This document shows, piece after piece, positions 8,689-15,929 of a DNA stretch of 32,188 nt (its first letter is position 1; each line of letters opens with the position of its first letter). Source of the stretch: Phycisphaerae bacterium (GTDB lineage: Bacteria; Planctomycetota; Phycisphaerae; SM23-33); contig JADHXQ010000060.1 in assembly GCA_016782885.1 (NCBI GenBank), positions 1 to 32,188 on the forward strand, read 5' to 3'. The notes beneath the pieces were generated by a model. That model had not been told where the DNA came from. It did no database searches and saw only the letters and a list, made by a program, of their open reading frames with translations. The translations under genes were made by a program, and so were the position numbers.

Positions 8689-9837
8689 ATGAACGATCAG
8701 AACGATACAACCCGCGATCGCGTCGAAGGCCTGCTGCGGCAGTGGGGGGCCTCCCAGGCCGCCAACCAGGGCGCCGGCGAATTGTCGGCGTCTCGGGCAC
8801 CGGAGCCCATACGCAGACGCTCACGCGTGGTAGTCCTGTTGCGATGGGCCCCTGTTGGTGTCGCCGCGGCGCTCCTGCTGACCGCCGGCGTGCTGTTCAA
8901 GAGTGGGCGGATAGAATTTCACGGTCCTTCAGCCCCCATGGCGGAAAGTTCGGACAGGCCTGCTGCCCTCGCGGATGAAGTGCCGCGGACACAGCCCGTT
9001 GATTTGTCCGACGAACTTGCCGAGGCCCGCAGGCAGGCGACCGACGCCCGGAGGCAGGCGGCTGAGGCCCGTAACGCTCTGTCCGAGGCGCTTGCGCAAA
9101 ACCAGGCCGACAATCTGAAGATCAAAGAGCTTCGCGGTCGGCTCACGGGGCAGGGGAATCAGTTTGCCCGGGATCGGGAGAAATGGACTCTCATGGAGTC
9201 TAAGCTGACCTCGCTGATCAGCAGGGCCGAGCGATCGGCGATCGATGCCAGGGGCGAATTGAAGAAGGCCCAAAAGGAACTCGCCGACGCCCGGACCGCC
9301 CTTGCCGCCCGGGCCAAACCGCCCGTGGATACCGAAGAACTCAAGGGCCTCAAGGCTCGCCTCGCGGTGGCGGTTAAAGAGCTCAAACGCCAGCAGGATT
9401 CGTTCCGAACCGCCTACTCCGAAAGAGACAAAGCCAAACAGGCTCTCGCCACGCTTAAGGCTCGCCACCATGCCGCGCTCGACCAGATACGCCGGGTATA
9501 TCTCGCCGCTTCGGCGCCCGGAAAGACGGGTCTGGCGGCGCTGCAGGAGGCCGTGAAACGCAGGGGGCTGCTGAAGCGGTGCGTTGCCCTGCAGCGAAAG
9601 GCCAGGACCGTCGCGGACAAGAAACTCCTGGGGCGGGCCGAAGTGGTCCTCACGCGCCTGGGGCTCCTGGACCTTTCCGACTCCAGCGCCGTCAGTGCTT
9701 ACGTAACCCAGCTTGCAGGAAGCGACCTGATCGCCTCGCTCGATGCGGCCCTTGGACCGCTTGCCGCCGACGCGGGCACACAGGACTGGTTGTTCGAGAC
9801 CAAACTGATACTCACGGGGGTTCAGCGTGTCATCTAG
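8689..9837 (+). CDS. single-pass membrane coiled-coil protein, candidate anti-sigma factor
   Basis: This 382-residue protein has a short cytoplasmic N-terminus, one transmembrane helix (about 47-70) and a long Ala/Arg/Glu/Lys-rich coiled coil (about 100-275) ending in a helical C-terminal domain. The N-terminal region has no H-x3-C-x2-C zinc anti-sigma motif, so anti-sigma function is inferred only from its position 61 bp after the sigma gene and its topology. The periplasmic coiled coil could sense envelope state or contact the lipoprotein encoded next. The ATG at 8689 is preferred over an in-frame TTG at 8668; a weak ACAGGT lies upstream. Its 3' end overlaps the next gene by 11 bp. Confidence 0.75.
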   Translation: MNDQNDTTRDRVEGLLRQWGASQAANQGAGELSASRAPEPIRRRSRVVVLLRWAPVGVAAALLLTAGVLFKSGRIEFHGPSAPMAESSDRPAALADEVPRTQPVDLSDELAEARRQATDARRQAAEARNALSEALAQNQADNLKIKELRGRLTGQGNQFARDREKWTLMESKLTSLISRAERSAIDARGELKKAQKELADARTALAARAKPPVDTEELKGLKARLAVAVKELKRQQDSFRTAYSERDKAKQALATLKARHHAALDQIRRVYLAASAPGKTGLAALQEAVKRRGLLKRCVALQRKARTVADKKLLGRAEVVLTRLGLLDLSDSSAVSAYVTQLAGSDLIASLDAALGPLAADAGTQDWLFETKLILTGVQRVI

Positions 9838-10228
9838 GCTCCGAACATTTCTGCTGACCTTTTCCGCCGCCGCATTCATCTGCGGATGCGGCGCGCCGAG
9901 TTCCCGTAATTACCGGCCGGACCATACCGGCGACGTGCCTCGCAGCGTGGTCGGAGTGATGATCGTTTACCGCGAGGCCCTGACGCTGATCGACGAGCTC
10001 AAATACGCCGACGCGGCCGCCAAGCTCGAACGGGTATCCGGTCAGTTCGAGGCCGCCGGAGACCTCACGCATGCGGCCGAATCCATGTTTTGGCTCGGAT
10101 TCTGCCGCGAAAAGCTTCACCGCGACGACCTGGCAAGGCAGACGTACGTGATGGTAATCCAACAGTTCGCCGGATCCAAACCGGCCGAATACGCCCAACT
10201 GAGACTCGACGCGATGAACCAACCGTAA
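9827..10228 (+). CDS. small TPR-type lipoprotein
   Basis: This 133-residue exported protein begins at a GTG lying inside the end of the preceding gene, which indicates translational coupling. The signal peptide ends in the lipobox ICGC (Cys21). The mature region forms two to three tetratricopeptide-like helical hairpins (YREALTLIDELKYADAAAKL; AAESMFWLGFCREKLHRDDL; ARQTYVMVIQQFAGSKPAEY), as in YfgC/BamD-like adaptor lipoproteins. TPRs bind proteins, so it may be the outer partner of the candidate anti-sigma protein (inference). A heptad dyad repeat follows about 12 bp after the stop. Confidence 0.8.
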   Translation: MSSRLRTFLLTFSAAAFICGCGAPSSRNYRPDHTGDVPRSVVGVMIVYREALTLIDELKYADAAAKLERVSGQFEAAGDLTHAAESMFWLGFCREKLHRDDLARQTYVMVIQQFAGSKPAEYAQLRLDAMNQP

Positions 10229-10239
10229 TGGTCCCGCAG

Positions 10240-10356
10240 ATAGCTATCAGCCGTCAGCTATCAGCTTTCAGCTAACGGCAACGACAAACGGCTTTCGGTT
10301 AACGGTTTTCAGGTTTTGGCTTATAGCTGAGAGCTAATAGCTGAAAGCTGCCGTTA
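10240..10356. repeat. family II heptad dyad repeat, copy 1
   Basis: The left arm (10241-10272) has tandem TCAGCTA/TCAGCTT-type heptamers, followed by TAACGGC (10273-10279). The right arm (10321-10356) has the complementary TAGCTGA-type heptamers and ends in GCCGTTA. The order is A-B...A'-B' rather than a simple nested hairpin. It lies between two convergent genes, and its last three bases are the stop codon of the racemase-family gene. Confidence 0.8.
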
Positions 10357-11406
10357 CCAGATATCCCCGACGGTGAAGCCTTCGGGGAAGGGGTCGTCTT
10401 CTTGTAACACATAGTCGGCTGTTCCGGTGATCCAGGCCCGGCCGCTGATTGTGGGGATCACCGCGTTGTATGGGCCGACTTGAGTTTCTTCGATCAGGCG
10501 GCCGGTGAAGATCGTCCCTAAGATGCCCTCGTGGTTGAAGTCTTCGTTTAACTTCAGTTTTCCTTTGGCGTGGAGGCTCGCCATCTTGGCGCTTGTGCCC
10601 GTACCGCACGGTGAGCGGTCGATTGCGCCCCTCCAGGTGGCGGGGCGGTTCCAGTCGAGCTTGCCTGTAGAGACCACTACCGCGTTTTTCATGTGGGCGT
10701 CCCGATGGGTTGGCGCCGCCGACAGGACTGCTATCGTTATGCCCTCGAAACCCGGTTGGGTCGGATGGACTGCGGGGAGCTGCTCCTGTGCGGCGGTTTT
10801 GACCATCTCGCCGATCCGCACGATGTCGCGGCCGTTCTCGGGGATGATTTCCAGACCGAGGGATGGGGCGTCGGCGATAACGTAGAACATGCCCCCGTAG
10901 GCCACGTCAACGACAACCGTGCCGAGTTGGGGCACTTCTACCGGGGCGTCGAGGTGGACCGCGAAGGATGGCACGTTGCGGAACGTGACCCTGGTGACCT
11001 TTCCATCGGCGCAGTGGGCCTGGAGGCGGATGAGCCCAGCCGGCGATTCGAGAGTGAGTTCGGTAAGCGGTTCGATCATCTCGATCATGCCGGTTTCGAG
11101 CAGGACGGTGGCGACACAGATCGTGTTGGTGCCCGACATTCCCGGATATTCGGTCTGCTCCATGATCACGTATCCCGCGTCGGCGTCGGGATGTGTGGGC
11201 GGGAGGATGAGATTGCAGTTTGCCGCGGGATACCCTCGCGGTTCGCGGAGCATGAGTTTTCGCAGGTTGTCGCCACGATCGCGGAGGTGCTCCATTTTCT
11301 CGAACATCGTAGCCCCCGGCACGTCGGAGACCCCTCCGACGATCACCCGCCCGGGCTCACCGCAGGCATGTGCGTCGACAGCTTGTATTTTTCGTTCGAG
11401 ACGCAT
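10354..11406 (-). CDS. proline racemase / hydroxyproline epimerase family enzyme
   Basis: This 350-residue cytoplasmic enzyme is of the diaminopimelate-epimerase-fold proline racemase family, whose members epimerise proline or hydroxyproline or dehydrate trans-3-hydroxyproline. The two catalytic positions are Ser91 (in GMSGTNTICVAT) and Cys267 (in DRSPCGTGTSAKMA). A Ser/Cys pair is known in hydroxyproline 2-epimerases, Cys/Cys in proline racemases and epimerases, and Thr/Cys in 3-hydroxyproline dehydratases. The usual His-Gly after the first catalytic residue is Thr-Asn here. Substrate is therefore left open; hydroxyproline epimerase is the best guess. AAGGAAAA precedes the ATG. No catabolic partner genes are adjacent. 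Family II repeats flank the gene on both sides. Confidence 0.85.
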   Translation of the reverse strand: MRLERKIQAVDAHACGEPGRVIVGGVSDVPGATMFEKMEHLRDRGDNLRKLMLREPRGYPAANCNLILPPTHPDADAGYVIMEQTEYPGMSGTNTICVATVLLETGMIEMIEPLTELTLESPAGLIRLQAHCADGKVTRVTFRNVPSFAVHLDAPVEVPQLGTVVVDVAYGGMFYVIADAPSLGLEIIPENGRDIVRIGEMVKTAAQEQLPAVHPTQPGFEGITIAVLSAAPTHRDAHMKNAVVVSTGKLDWNRPATWRGAIDRSPCGTGTSAKMASLHAKGKLKLNEDFNHEGILGTIFTGRLIEETQVGPYNAVIPTISGRAWITGTADYVLQEDDPFPEGFTVGDIW

Positions 11407-11419
11407 GGGGTTTTCCTTG

Positions 11420-11522
11420 TTAGCTATCAGCTTTCAGCTATCAGCTGTCAGCTAACGACAACAGCAACGACGGACACGATCGGTCGTTAGCCGTAAAGCT
11501 GATAGCTGACAGCTAATAGCTA
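11420..11522. repeat. family II heptad dyad repeat, copy 2
   Basis: The left arm (11420-11452) has TAGCTATCAGCTTTCAGC-type heptamers followed by TAACGAC. The right arm (11484-11522) has GTCGTTA, then the complementary heptamers. This copy is nested (A-B...B'-A'). It fills the gap between the racemase start and the stop of the upstream lipoprotein gene, and the TAG stop of that gene lies in the repeat. Confidence 0.8.
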
Positions 11523-12122
11523 TTTCGATTTCGGCTTCAATTCGGCCTGTTCCCAGCCTGTGCGGACGTCGTCTTGTTGGGTGGCTCGCCATTGCAGGAT
11601 GAAGCTTTCGTCGCGGTCGGCCTTGGCGTAGTACATGTGCGAGGCGACGAATTTTCCGGAGTCATGGACGAAGATCAGCAGCTTGACGATCGCTGTCTGC
11701 TCGGTGGATCTGTAGAACGGCATTGCCGGCAGGGGCGCCGGGCTGTTGGGCACGGGCAGGGCGGGCATGCCGATAACTCCGGTCTTGTATTCCAAAGCCA
11801 GCGCGCCCGATGCGACCTCGACGGTCAAATCGGCGTCGTCGGCTGAATCGGCCAGGCGCGAACCGATCTGGGCTATGCGAGAGCGGACGGCGACTTTCAC
11901 GTACTCGGCGTCATAGCACTTGAGGTTCGTGAAGTCGATGAAGACCTTCTTGTTCGCCAGTTCAGGCATGTCAAACTTGACCATCGCCACGTCAACCGCC
12001 CGGGTCAGCAGAAGCTGCTCGATCGCCGTTCGCGAAGTAGTGCTGAACGTCCGGCTGGTGCATCCGAGCGAAGCGAGTGCAATAGCGGCGATAATCCACG
12101 GTAAGAGACCAATCTTTTTCAT
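11520..12122 (-). CDS. predicted lipoprotein of unknown function
   Basis: This 200-residue exported protein has a signal ending in the lipobox SLGC (Cys21). The mature region starts with a Ser/Thr-rich linker (TSRTFSTTSRTAIEQLLLTR), then an alternating alpha/beta region with FDMPELANKKVFIDF and a proline-rich loop near residue 130. The shape resembles planctomycete lipoproteins annotated only as DUFs; no catalytic residues are evident. GGAAGG lies about 10 nt before the ATG. It is upstream of and co-directional with the racemase-family gene, separated by a repeat, so read-through is uncertain. Confidence 0.75.
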   Translation of the reverse strand: MKKIGLLPWIIAAIALASLGCTSRTFSTTSRTAIEQLLLTRAVDVAMVKFDMPELANKKVFIDFTNLKCYDAEYVKVAVRSRIAQIGSRLADSADDADLTVEVASGALALEYKTGVIGMPALPVPNSPAPLPAMPFYRSTEQTAIVKLLIFVHDSGKFVASHMYYAKADRDESFILQWRATQQDDVRTGWEQAELKPKSK

Positions 12123-12252
12123 CTACAATATTACCTTCCGCGAGATTACCCCCGTGACCGCAAGCTAGGATACGCCCGAAGGCCCGCCCTGGCAAGGATA
12201 GAAAGCAGATACCAGCCGAGCCCCCCCTTTTCTCTTGAACAGCTATAAAAAC

Positions 12253-12281
12253 TTGCGATGTCGCGGCGGTGATGCGACAAT
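12253..12281 (+). promoter_or_regulatory. putative promoter of the secreted coiled-coil gene
   Basis: TTGCGA (12253-12258) and GACAAT (12276-12281) are spaced by exactly 17 bp and lie 36 bp before the ATG at 12318. The same -35/-10 pattern with 17-bp spacing and the identical GACAATA heptamer precedes the gene at 25413. Confidence 0.4.
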
Positions 12282-12317
12282 ACTCATCTGCCGTTCCTGC
12301 CCACAGGAGAGTTTAAA

Positions 12318-13292
12318 ATGAGACTACAGAAAGTGCAGAAAGTGCTGGTGAGTGTTCTGACCGTGATGGCGGTTTGTATGCCTGCGCCAGCCCAGAAAAG
12401 CAAAGGCAGGCCCGTCGTCACGGCGGCATCCAAAGCGAGGTGCGAGATTATCGCGAAGGAACTGGAAGAATACGAATCCAGACTGTACGCCGGTCGCAGG
12501 GCGATCGAAAAAAGCGAAGCGATTATCGCTCTTCGCAAGGCCGCCGTCGAGGCTGAGGCAGCGTACCAGAAGGGGAAAACGGCCGATCGGGCAGTACTAG
12601 CCGCCAAGGAGGCGATACGGGACGCCGATCGGGAATACCATGAGATGCTGGCGAAGAGAATCAAATCCTCACCGGAGGGAGTGGCTTTGCGGAAGCAGCA
12701 AGTAGCTCTGGACAACAAACGTGCGGCTTGCAATTTGCAGCTTGTCATAGCGGAGATCATGCTTACCCACGATGATTCGCCGATTGTGCGTGCGTTGGCG
12801 TCCGATCCCATCCTCGAGCAGTACAGGCAAGCCTGCAACAACGCCGAGGGCGCCGCACGCGCCGAGGCGAAGTCGGAGTACGAGAAGCTCAGGGCCGCGG
12901 CGCTGAATGACATGTTTTCCGTGCAGAAGCTGAGAGCGGAGATCAAGACCGCCACCGCCGGAAAAGCCGAGGCCGAAAAAGCTCTGGCGGTCATCGAGGA
13001 CAAGCTCGAGAAAATCGAGGCAGCGGCTGCGAAGTCCGACGACCCGGAACTCGCCGCCGCCAAGGCCAAGGAAACCGCCGCCCAGGCCGCCTACCAGAAG
13101 GCGTACTACGGCGGGACGATGCAGGCCCTCAGGGACAAACGCGAGCAGTCCCGCGCCGCGATCGGCGCCGCCATCAGAGAGGCCGTCGCCAAGGATCCGG
13201 TCCTTGCCGCACTGTCGAACAAGATCCACCAGCTTGGAATCGAATACAAAAAGCTGGGAGGCAGAAAACGCAGCAAGTCGTCCAGAAAGTAG
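12318..13292 (+). CDS. secreted Ala/Glu/Lys-rich coiled-coil protein
   Basis: This 324-residue protein has a Sec signal peptide (MRLQKVQKVL start, hydrophobic run, likely cleavage after APAQ near residue 26). The rest is almost wholly helical, with long Glu/Lys/Ala/Arg heptads and no enzymatic motif. Loose repeats share a pattern of Asp/Ser-Pro, a short helix with Leu-Arg, then Ala-x3-Tyr, for example SSPEGVALRK, SDPILEQYRQ and KDPVLAALSN. The same pattern occurs in the secreted protein at 26948-28066. CAGGAGAG precedes the ATG. A structural or scaffold role in the periplasm or envelope is inference. The C-terminus is strongly basic. Confidence 0.85.
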   Translation: MRLQKVQKVLVSVLTVMAVCMPAPAQKSKGRPVVTAASKARCEIIAKELEEYESRLYAGRRAIEKSEAIIALRKAAVEAEAAYQKGKTADRAVLAAKEAIRDADREYHEMLAKRIKSSPEGVALRKQQVALDNKRAACNLQLVIAEIMLTHDDSPIVRALASDPILEQYRQACNNAEGAARAEAKSEYEKLRAAALNDMFSVQKLRAEIKTATAGKAEAEKALAVIEDKLEKIEAAAAKSDDPELAAAKAKETAAQAAYQKAYYGGTMQALRDKREQSRAAIGAAIREAVAKDPVLAALSNKIHQLGIEYKKLGGRKRSKSSRK

Positions 13293-13325
13293 CAGGCCCC
13301 CGCATCCGCCGCGCCGGGGACGATA

Positions 13326-13880
13326 TTACGCATTCATCCTGCTGCGGAACTCGTCTGTCAGGATGTCCATGAACAGGACGTCGTGGAACTCCTCGCCGTC
13401 GATCCGTGATTCACGCCGCCTTCCGGCGGGCTTGAACCCGCACGCCTCGTAACACTTGATTGCCCGCTGGTTGCAGGAGGTGACGCGGAGCATGACGCTG
13501 TGCAGATTCAGCTTCGTGAATGCATGATCGAGAATCATCATTGTGGTTTCCCGGCCGTATCCCTTTCCCTGATGCTCCTTCTCGCCGATGCACATCGAAA
13601 GTTCCGCACGCTGCCACGGCCACTCTATGTAGGACAGCCCACCCATGCCGATCAGGTCGTCAGTCCCACTGAGCTGAAGACCGAGCATCAGGCTGGTCTT
13701 GGTCTTGTGTTGGGTTTCAAGCCGGTCTTCAATCGCCTTCAGGTCAGCGGGGAAAGGCTGGCCTCCCCAGTTGAAGATCACTTCCATATCACAGTGCCAG
13801 CGATGAACCGCCTCGGCGTCAGACTTCGTCAGACAAACCAAGTCAATCTGCTTACCCTTGAGGAATATTGCTCTGCTCAT
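13326..13880 (-). CDS. GNAT family N-acetyltransferase (RimJ/RimL type)
   Basis: This 184-residue cytoplasmic enzyme transfers acetyl from acetyl-CoA to an amine. The acetyl-CoA-binding motif A is QGKGYGRE within GEKEHQGKGYGRE, preceded by the strand AELSMCIG. Motif B, NQRAIKCYEACGFKPAG, is the classic C-terminal hallmark. The ATG at 13880 is chosen because GGAAGGAAG lies just upstream and the family begins near here; the open frame extends 28 codons further without a good start. The ATG overlaps the TGA of the sialidase gene (ATGA), indicating translational coupling. The substrate is unknown. Confidence 0.92.
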   Translation of the reverse strand: MSRAIFLKGKQIDLVCLTKSDAEAVHRWHCDMEVIFNWGGQPFPADLKAIEDRLETQHKTKTSLMLGLQLSGTDDLIGMGGLSYIEWPWQRAELSMCIGEKEHQGKGYGRETTMMILDHAFTKLNLHSVMLRVTSCNQRAIKCYEACGFKPAGRRRESRIDGEEFHDVLFMDILTDEFRSRMNA

Positions 13881-15070
13881 TGTTTCTTCCTTCCAGGTTC
13901 GTTTCGGGCGAACCACTTCCTGTCGATCAGTGCGGATTTGAGGTGTATTTGCTTTCTGTTCCATGCCGGTTTGGCGTACATGTACGTGAGAATCGCGTCG
14001 CCTTTCGATGTGAAAAAGCAGTCGAGATTGGTGTACTCGGCCTTTGGGTCGTCAGCGATATTACCAATTGTTCGCCACGTTTTCCCGTTGTCGGAGGAGA
14101 TCGCCGCGGTTAATGGAGTCCGATCGCCGAAGTGGTGATGCGTCTTGTTGAACTTGCTGTTATTCCAGAACAGGACGATATCCTTCGAGCCGGGGATCCT
14201 TCGCAGGCAGGTGCATGACTCTCCGCCTTCCAGACCGGTGAAGACCGCCTTGCTCCACGTCTTGCCTTCGTCGGTCGATCTGGCCAGATACGGTCCGCCA
14301 AGTTGAGTGCGCAGCGACATCAGGAGCGTATCGTCGGCCAGTTGCACCACCGATGCCTCCATCGCGCCGCGTTTGGGCAGATCGATACCCGTCGAACGCT
14401 GCCAGGTTTTACCTGAATCGTCACTGAGGAAGCACCACGCCGAGTTGGTTTGCTTCCACTGATTCCCGCTGCCGCCGTGGAACGGCAGGACAATACGCCC
14501 GCTCTTGAGTTCCACCAGACTGCTCGCCCCGCCCTGCAGCAGTTGGCCTTTGGAGCGCTTCCAGACCGGCGCCAGGGGCGAGAAAATTTCCCCGTCGTCC
14601 TTTGAAGAGAAGACGCACATCGTGCTGCTGCCGCCGCTCTTGTGTGCCCGCAGGCAGATCAACATGAGTTTGCCCGATTTCAGGCGCAGCAGCGCCGGCG
14701 CCTGGACGTTCATATCGCCCTCGGTAACGTCAACGAGCATCCGTGGCTGCTTCCAATTCACTCCGCCGTCATCGCTGACCTTCGACCAGATAGTGCATAT
14801 TCCGTGGTCGCGCCCGCTGTGTTTCCCGTGCTGGTATTTGTGATAGACCGCCATCAATCGCCCATCCAAAAGCTCAGCCACCGACGCGGTATCACTACGC
14901 GGCGTCTTGGCGGTTGCGGGCTCGATAACCACATGACGGATCAACGAGTCCCTGCTTGCCGCGCCTTTCTGCTGCCCTCGTGTTTCCACTGCTCCAACAG
15001 CGGCGATCAAGACAACCGCAAGAATCGCCGGCAGGTGACCCCGCCGTTCCGAGTATGATAACTTTCTCAT
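13877..15070 (-). CDS. secreted BNR/Asp-box sialidase-like protein
   Basis: This 397-residue exported protein has a Sec signal (hydrophobic about 13-28) and a six-bladed propeller of the sialidase superfamily. Four Asp boxes are visible: SDDGGVNW (99-106), SDDSGKTW (216-223), STDEGKTW (265-272) and SSDNGKTW (325-332). The N-terminal RHVVIEPATAKTPRSDTASV resembles the start of planctomycete exo-alpha-sialidase-like proteins, which use an Arg triad and Tyr/Glu to release sialic acids or related sugars. Several Arg are present, but a full triad cannot be assigned by eye, so the true substrate is open. The ribosome binding site is weak. It is the first gene of a two-gene unit with the acetyltransferase. 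Confidence 0.9.
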   Translation of the reverse strand: MRKLSYSERRGHLPAILAVVLIAAVGAVETRGQQKGAASRDSLIRHVVIEPATAKTPRSDTASVAELLDGRLMAVYHKYQHGKHSGRDHGICTIWSKVSDDGGVNWKQPRMLVDVTEGDMNVQAPALLRLKSGKLMLICLRAHKSGGSSTMCVFSSKDDGEIFSPLAPVWKRSKGQLLQGGASSLVELKSGRIVLPFHGGSGNQWKQTNSAWCFLSDDSGKTWQRSTGIDLPKRGAMEASVVQLADDTLLMSLRTQLGGPYLARSTDEGKTWSKAVFTGLEGGESCTCLRRIPGSKDIVLFWNNSKFNKTHHHFGDRTPLTAAISSDNGKTWRTIGNIADDPKAEYTNLDCFFTSKGDAILTYMYAKPAWNRKQIHLKSALIDRKWFARNEPGRKKQ

Positions 15071-15098
15071 AGTTCTAACTCGTTATTCTATACGAAAG

Positions 15099-15155
15099 CT
15101 CCGGTAGTCACAAAAACTGTGAGTTATCAGGGCTACGGAGAGGGCGCCGATTCGC
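15099..15155. repeat. direct repeat A: decayed copy of the tRNA-Ser 3' end and downstream hairpin
   Basis: The segment shares an identical 28-bp run (CCGGTAGTCACAAAAACTGT onward, to GTTATC) with 15270-15326, then ACGGAGAGGGCG with a few mismatches. In copy B this sequence is the real tRNA-Ser 3' end plus its downstream hairpin. Copy A lacks the rest of the tRNA. Confidence 0.75.
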
Positions 15156-15221
15156 TCAGCTTTGCTTCGCGGCGCCTATGCTTTGCTTCGGCGTCGAACC
15201 CGCGTGTGTGTGGTCTTCGGC

Positions 15222-15256
15222 CCCGTGCGTGTTCGAATCCCATCCGGAGTACACAT
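15222..15256 (+). pseudogene. possible tRNA T-arm remnant
   Basis: GTGTTCGAATCCC resembles a T-loop (TTCGAAT), but the flanking T-stem bases do not pair well and no acceptor or anticodon arm was found. It lies between the two direct repeats, next to an intact tRNA-Ser. A decayed tRNA is plausible; a chance match is possible. Confidence 0.3.
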
Positions 15257-15269
15257 AGCGCATAAGAAC

Positions 15270-15397
<128 letters not shown>

Positions 15398-15754
15398 GGT
15401 TGTGAATACTGACAGTCGTCCCAGACAATCGCCTCGGGCAAACTGCCAGTAAGTGTTCCCTTATATCCGCTCGCGGCTTTGCTGTCAAGACAGGCATTGG
15501 CGCAGTCTTTCTCAAGCGGCCTGCATTGAGGAACACGCGGACCAGACGCCACAGGGCACCCGCTCGGTAGCCGGAAGCCAGTAGCTGGTTCTGACCCGGA
15601 GTCAACTCTTGGGTCCGACCAGTATTGGGAATCAGTGGCTGCGATCCGGATCTGAAAGGCGCAATAGTCGGAGTTTTGCCGCAAACAGCGTATTTTCGCA
15701 AGGCACGCTGTATCAAGACATTACGAAGCGTGTGTGTTTCTATAATATTTTTGT
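15398..15754. other. gene-free region upstream of tRNA-Ser
   Basis: No credible coding frame was found here. Short pairings occur (for example GACCC at 15593 with GGGTC at 15611), but nothing recognisable as a known RNA. It should hold the minus-strand tRNA promoter, for which no clear hexamers were seen. Confidence 0.4.
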
Positions 15755-15784
15755 TTGACTTGGAATGTTAGCCGTGGATATACT
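15755..15784 (+). promoter_or_regulatory. promoter of the feo operon
   Basis: TTGACT (15755-15760) and TATACT (15779-15784) are each one mismatch from consensus, separated by 18 bp. A TTGTTTG direct repeat begins at 15751 and again at 15784, about three helical turns apart, flanking the promoter; this could be an operator for the iron-responsive regulator encoded first in the operon (inference). Confidence 0.6.
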
Positions 15785-15792
15785 TGTTTGTC

Positions 15793-15842
15793 ACGCCAAA
15801 CATCGCGGCGTTTGCAATGAGGTCCTGGTGGTAGTTTGGCGT
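15793..15842 (+). promoter_or_regulatory. stem-loop in the feo leader
   Basis: ACGCCAAAC (15793-15801) pairs perfectly with GTTTGGCGT (15834-15842). A shorter competing pair, CAAAC with the internal GTTTG at 15810-15814, is also possible. The stem would begin a few bases after the predicted transcription start, with about 90 nt more leader before the gene. It matches no metal riboswitch that I recognise. Confidence 0.45.
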
Positions 15843-15929
15843 TCTGTAGGATCTGTGTAGTTGGTTGTTCCGGCGCGACTCTTGAGAGGTTCTTGAGCGG
15901 CGATAGCTGCATGAAGACTGTCAGGTACG

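Noticed and set aside
12284..13069. 261-codon minus-strand Ser/Ala-rich frame
   Set aside because: Antisense to the secreted coiled-coil gene; Ala/Ser richness is the mirror of its GC-rich Glu/Ala codons.
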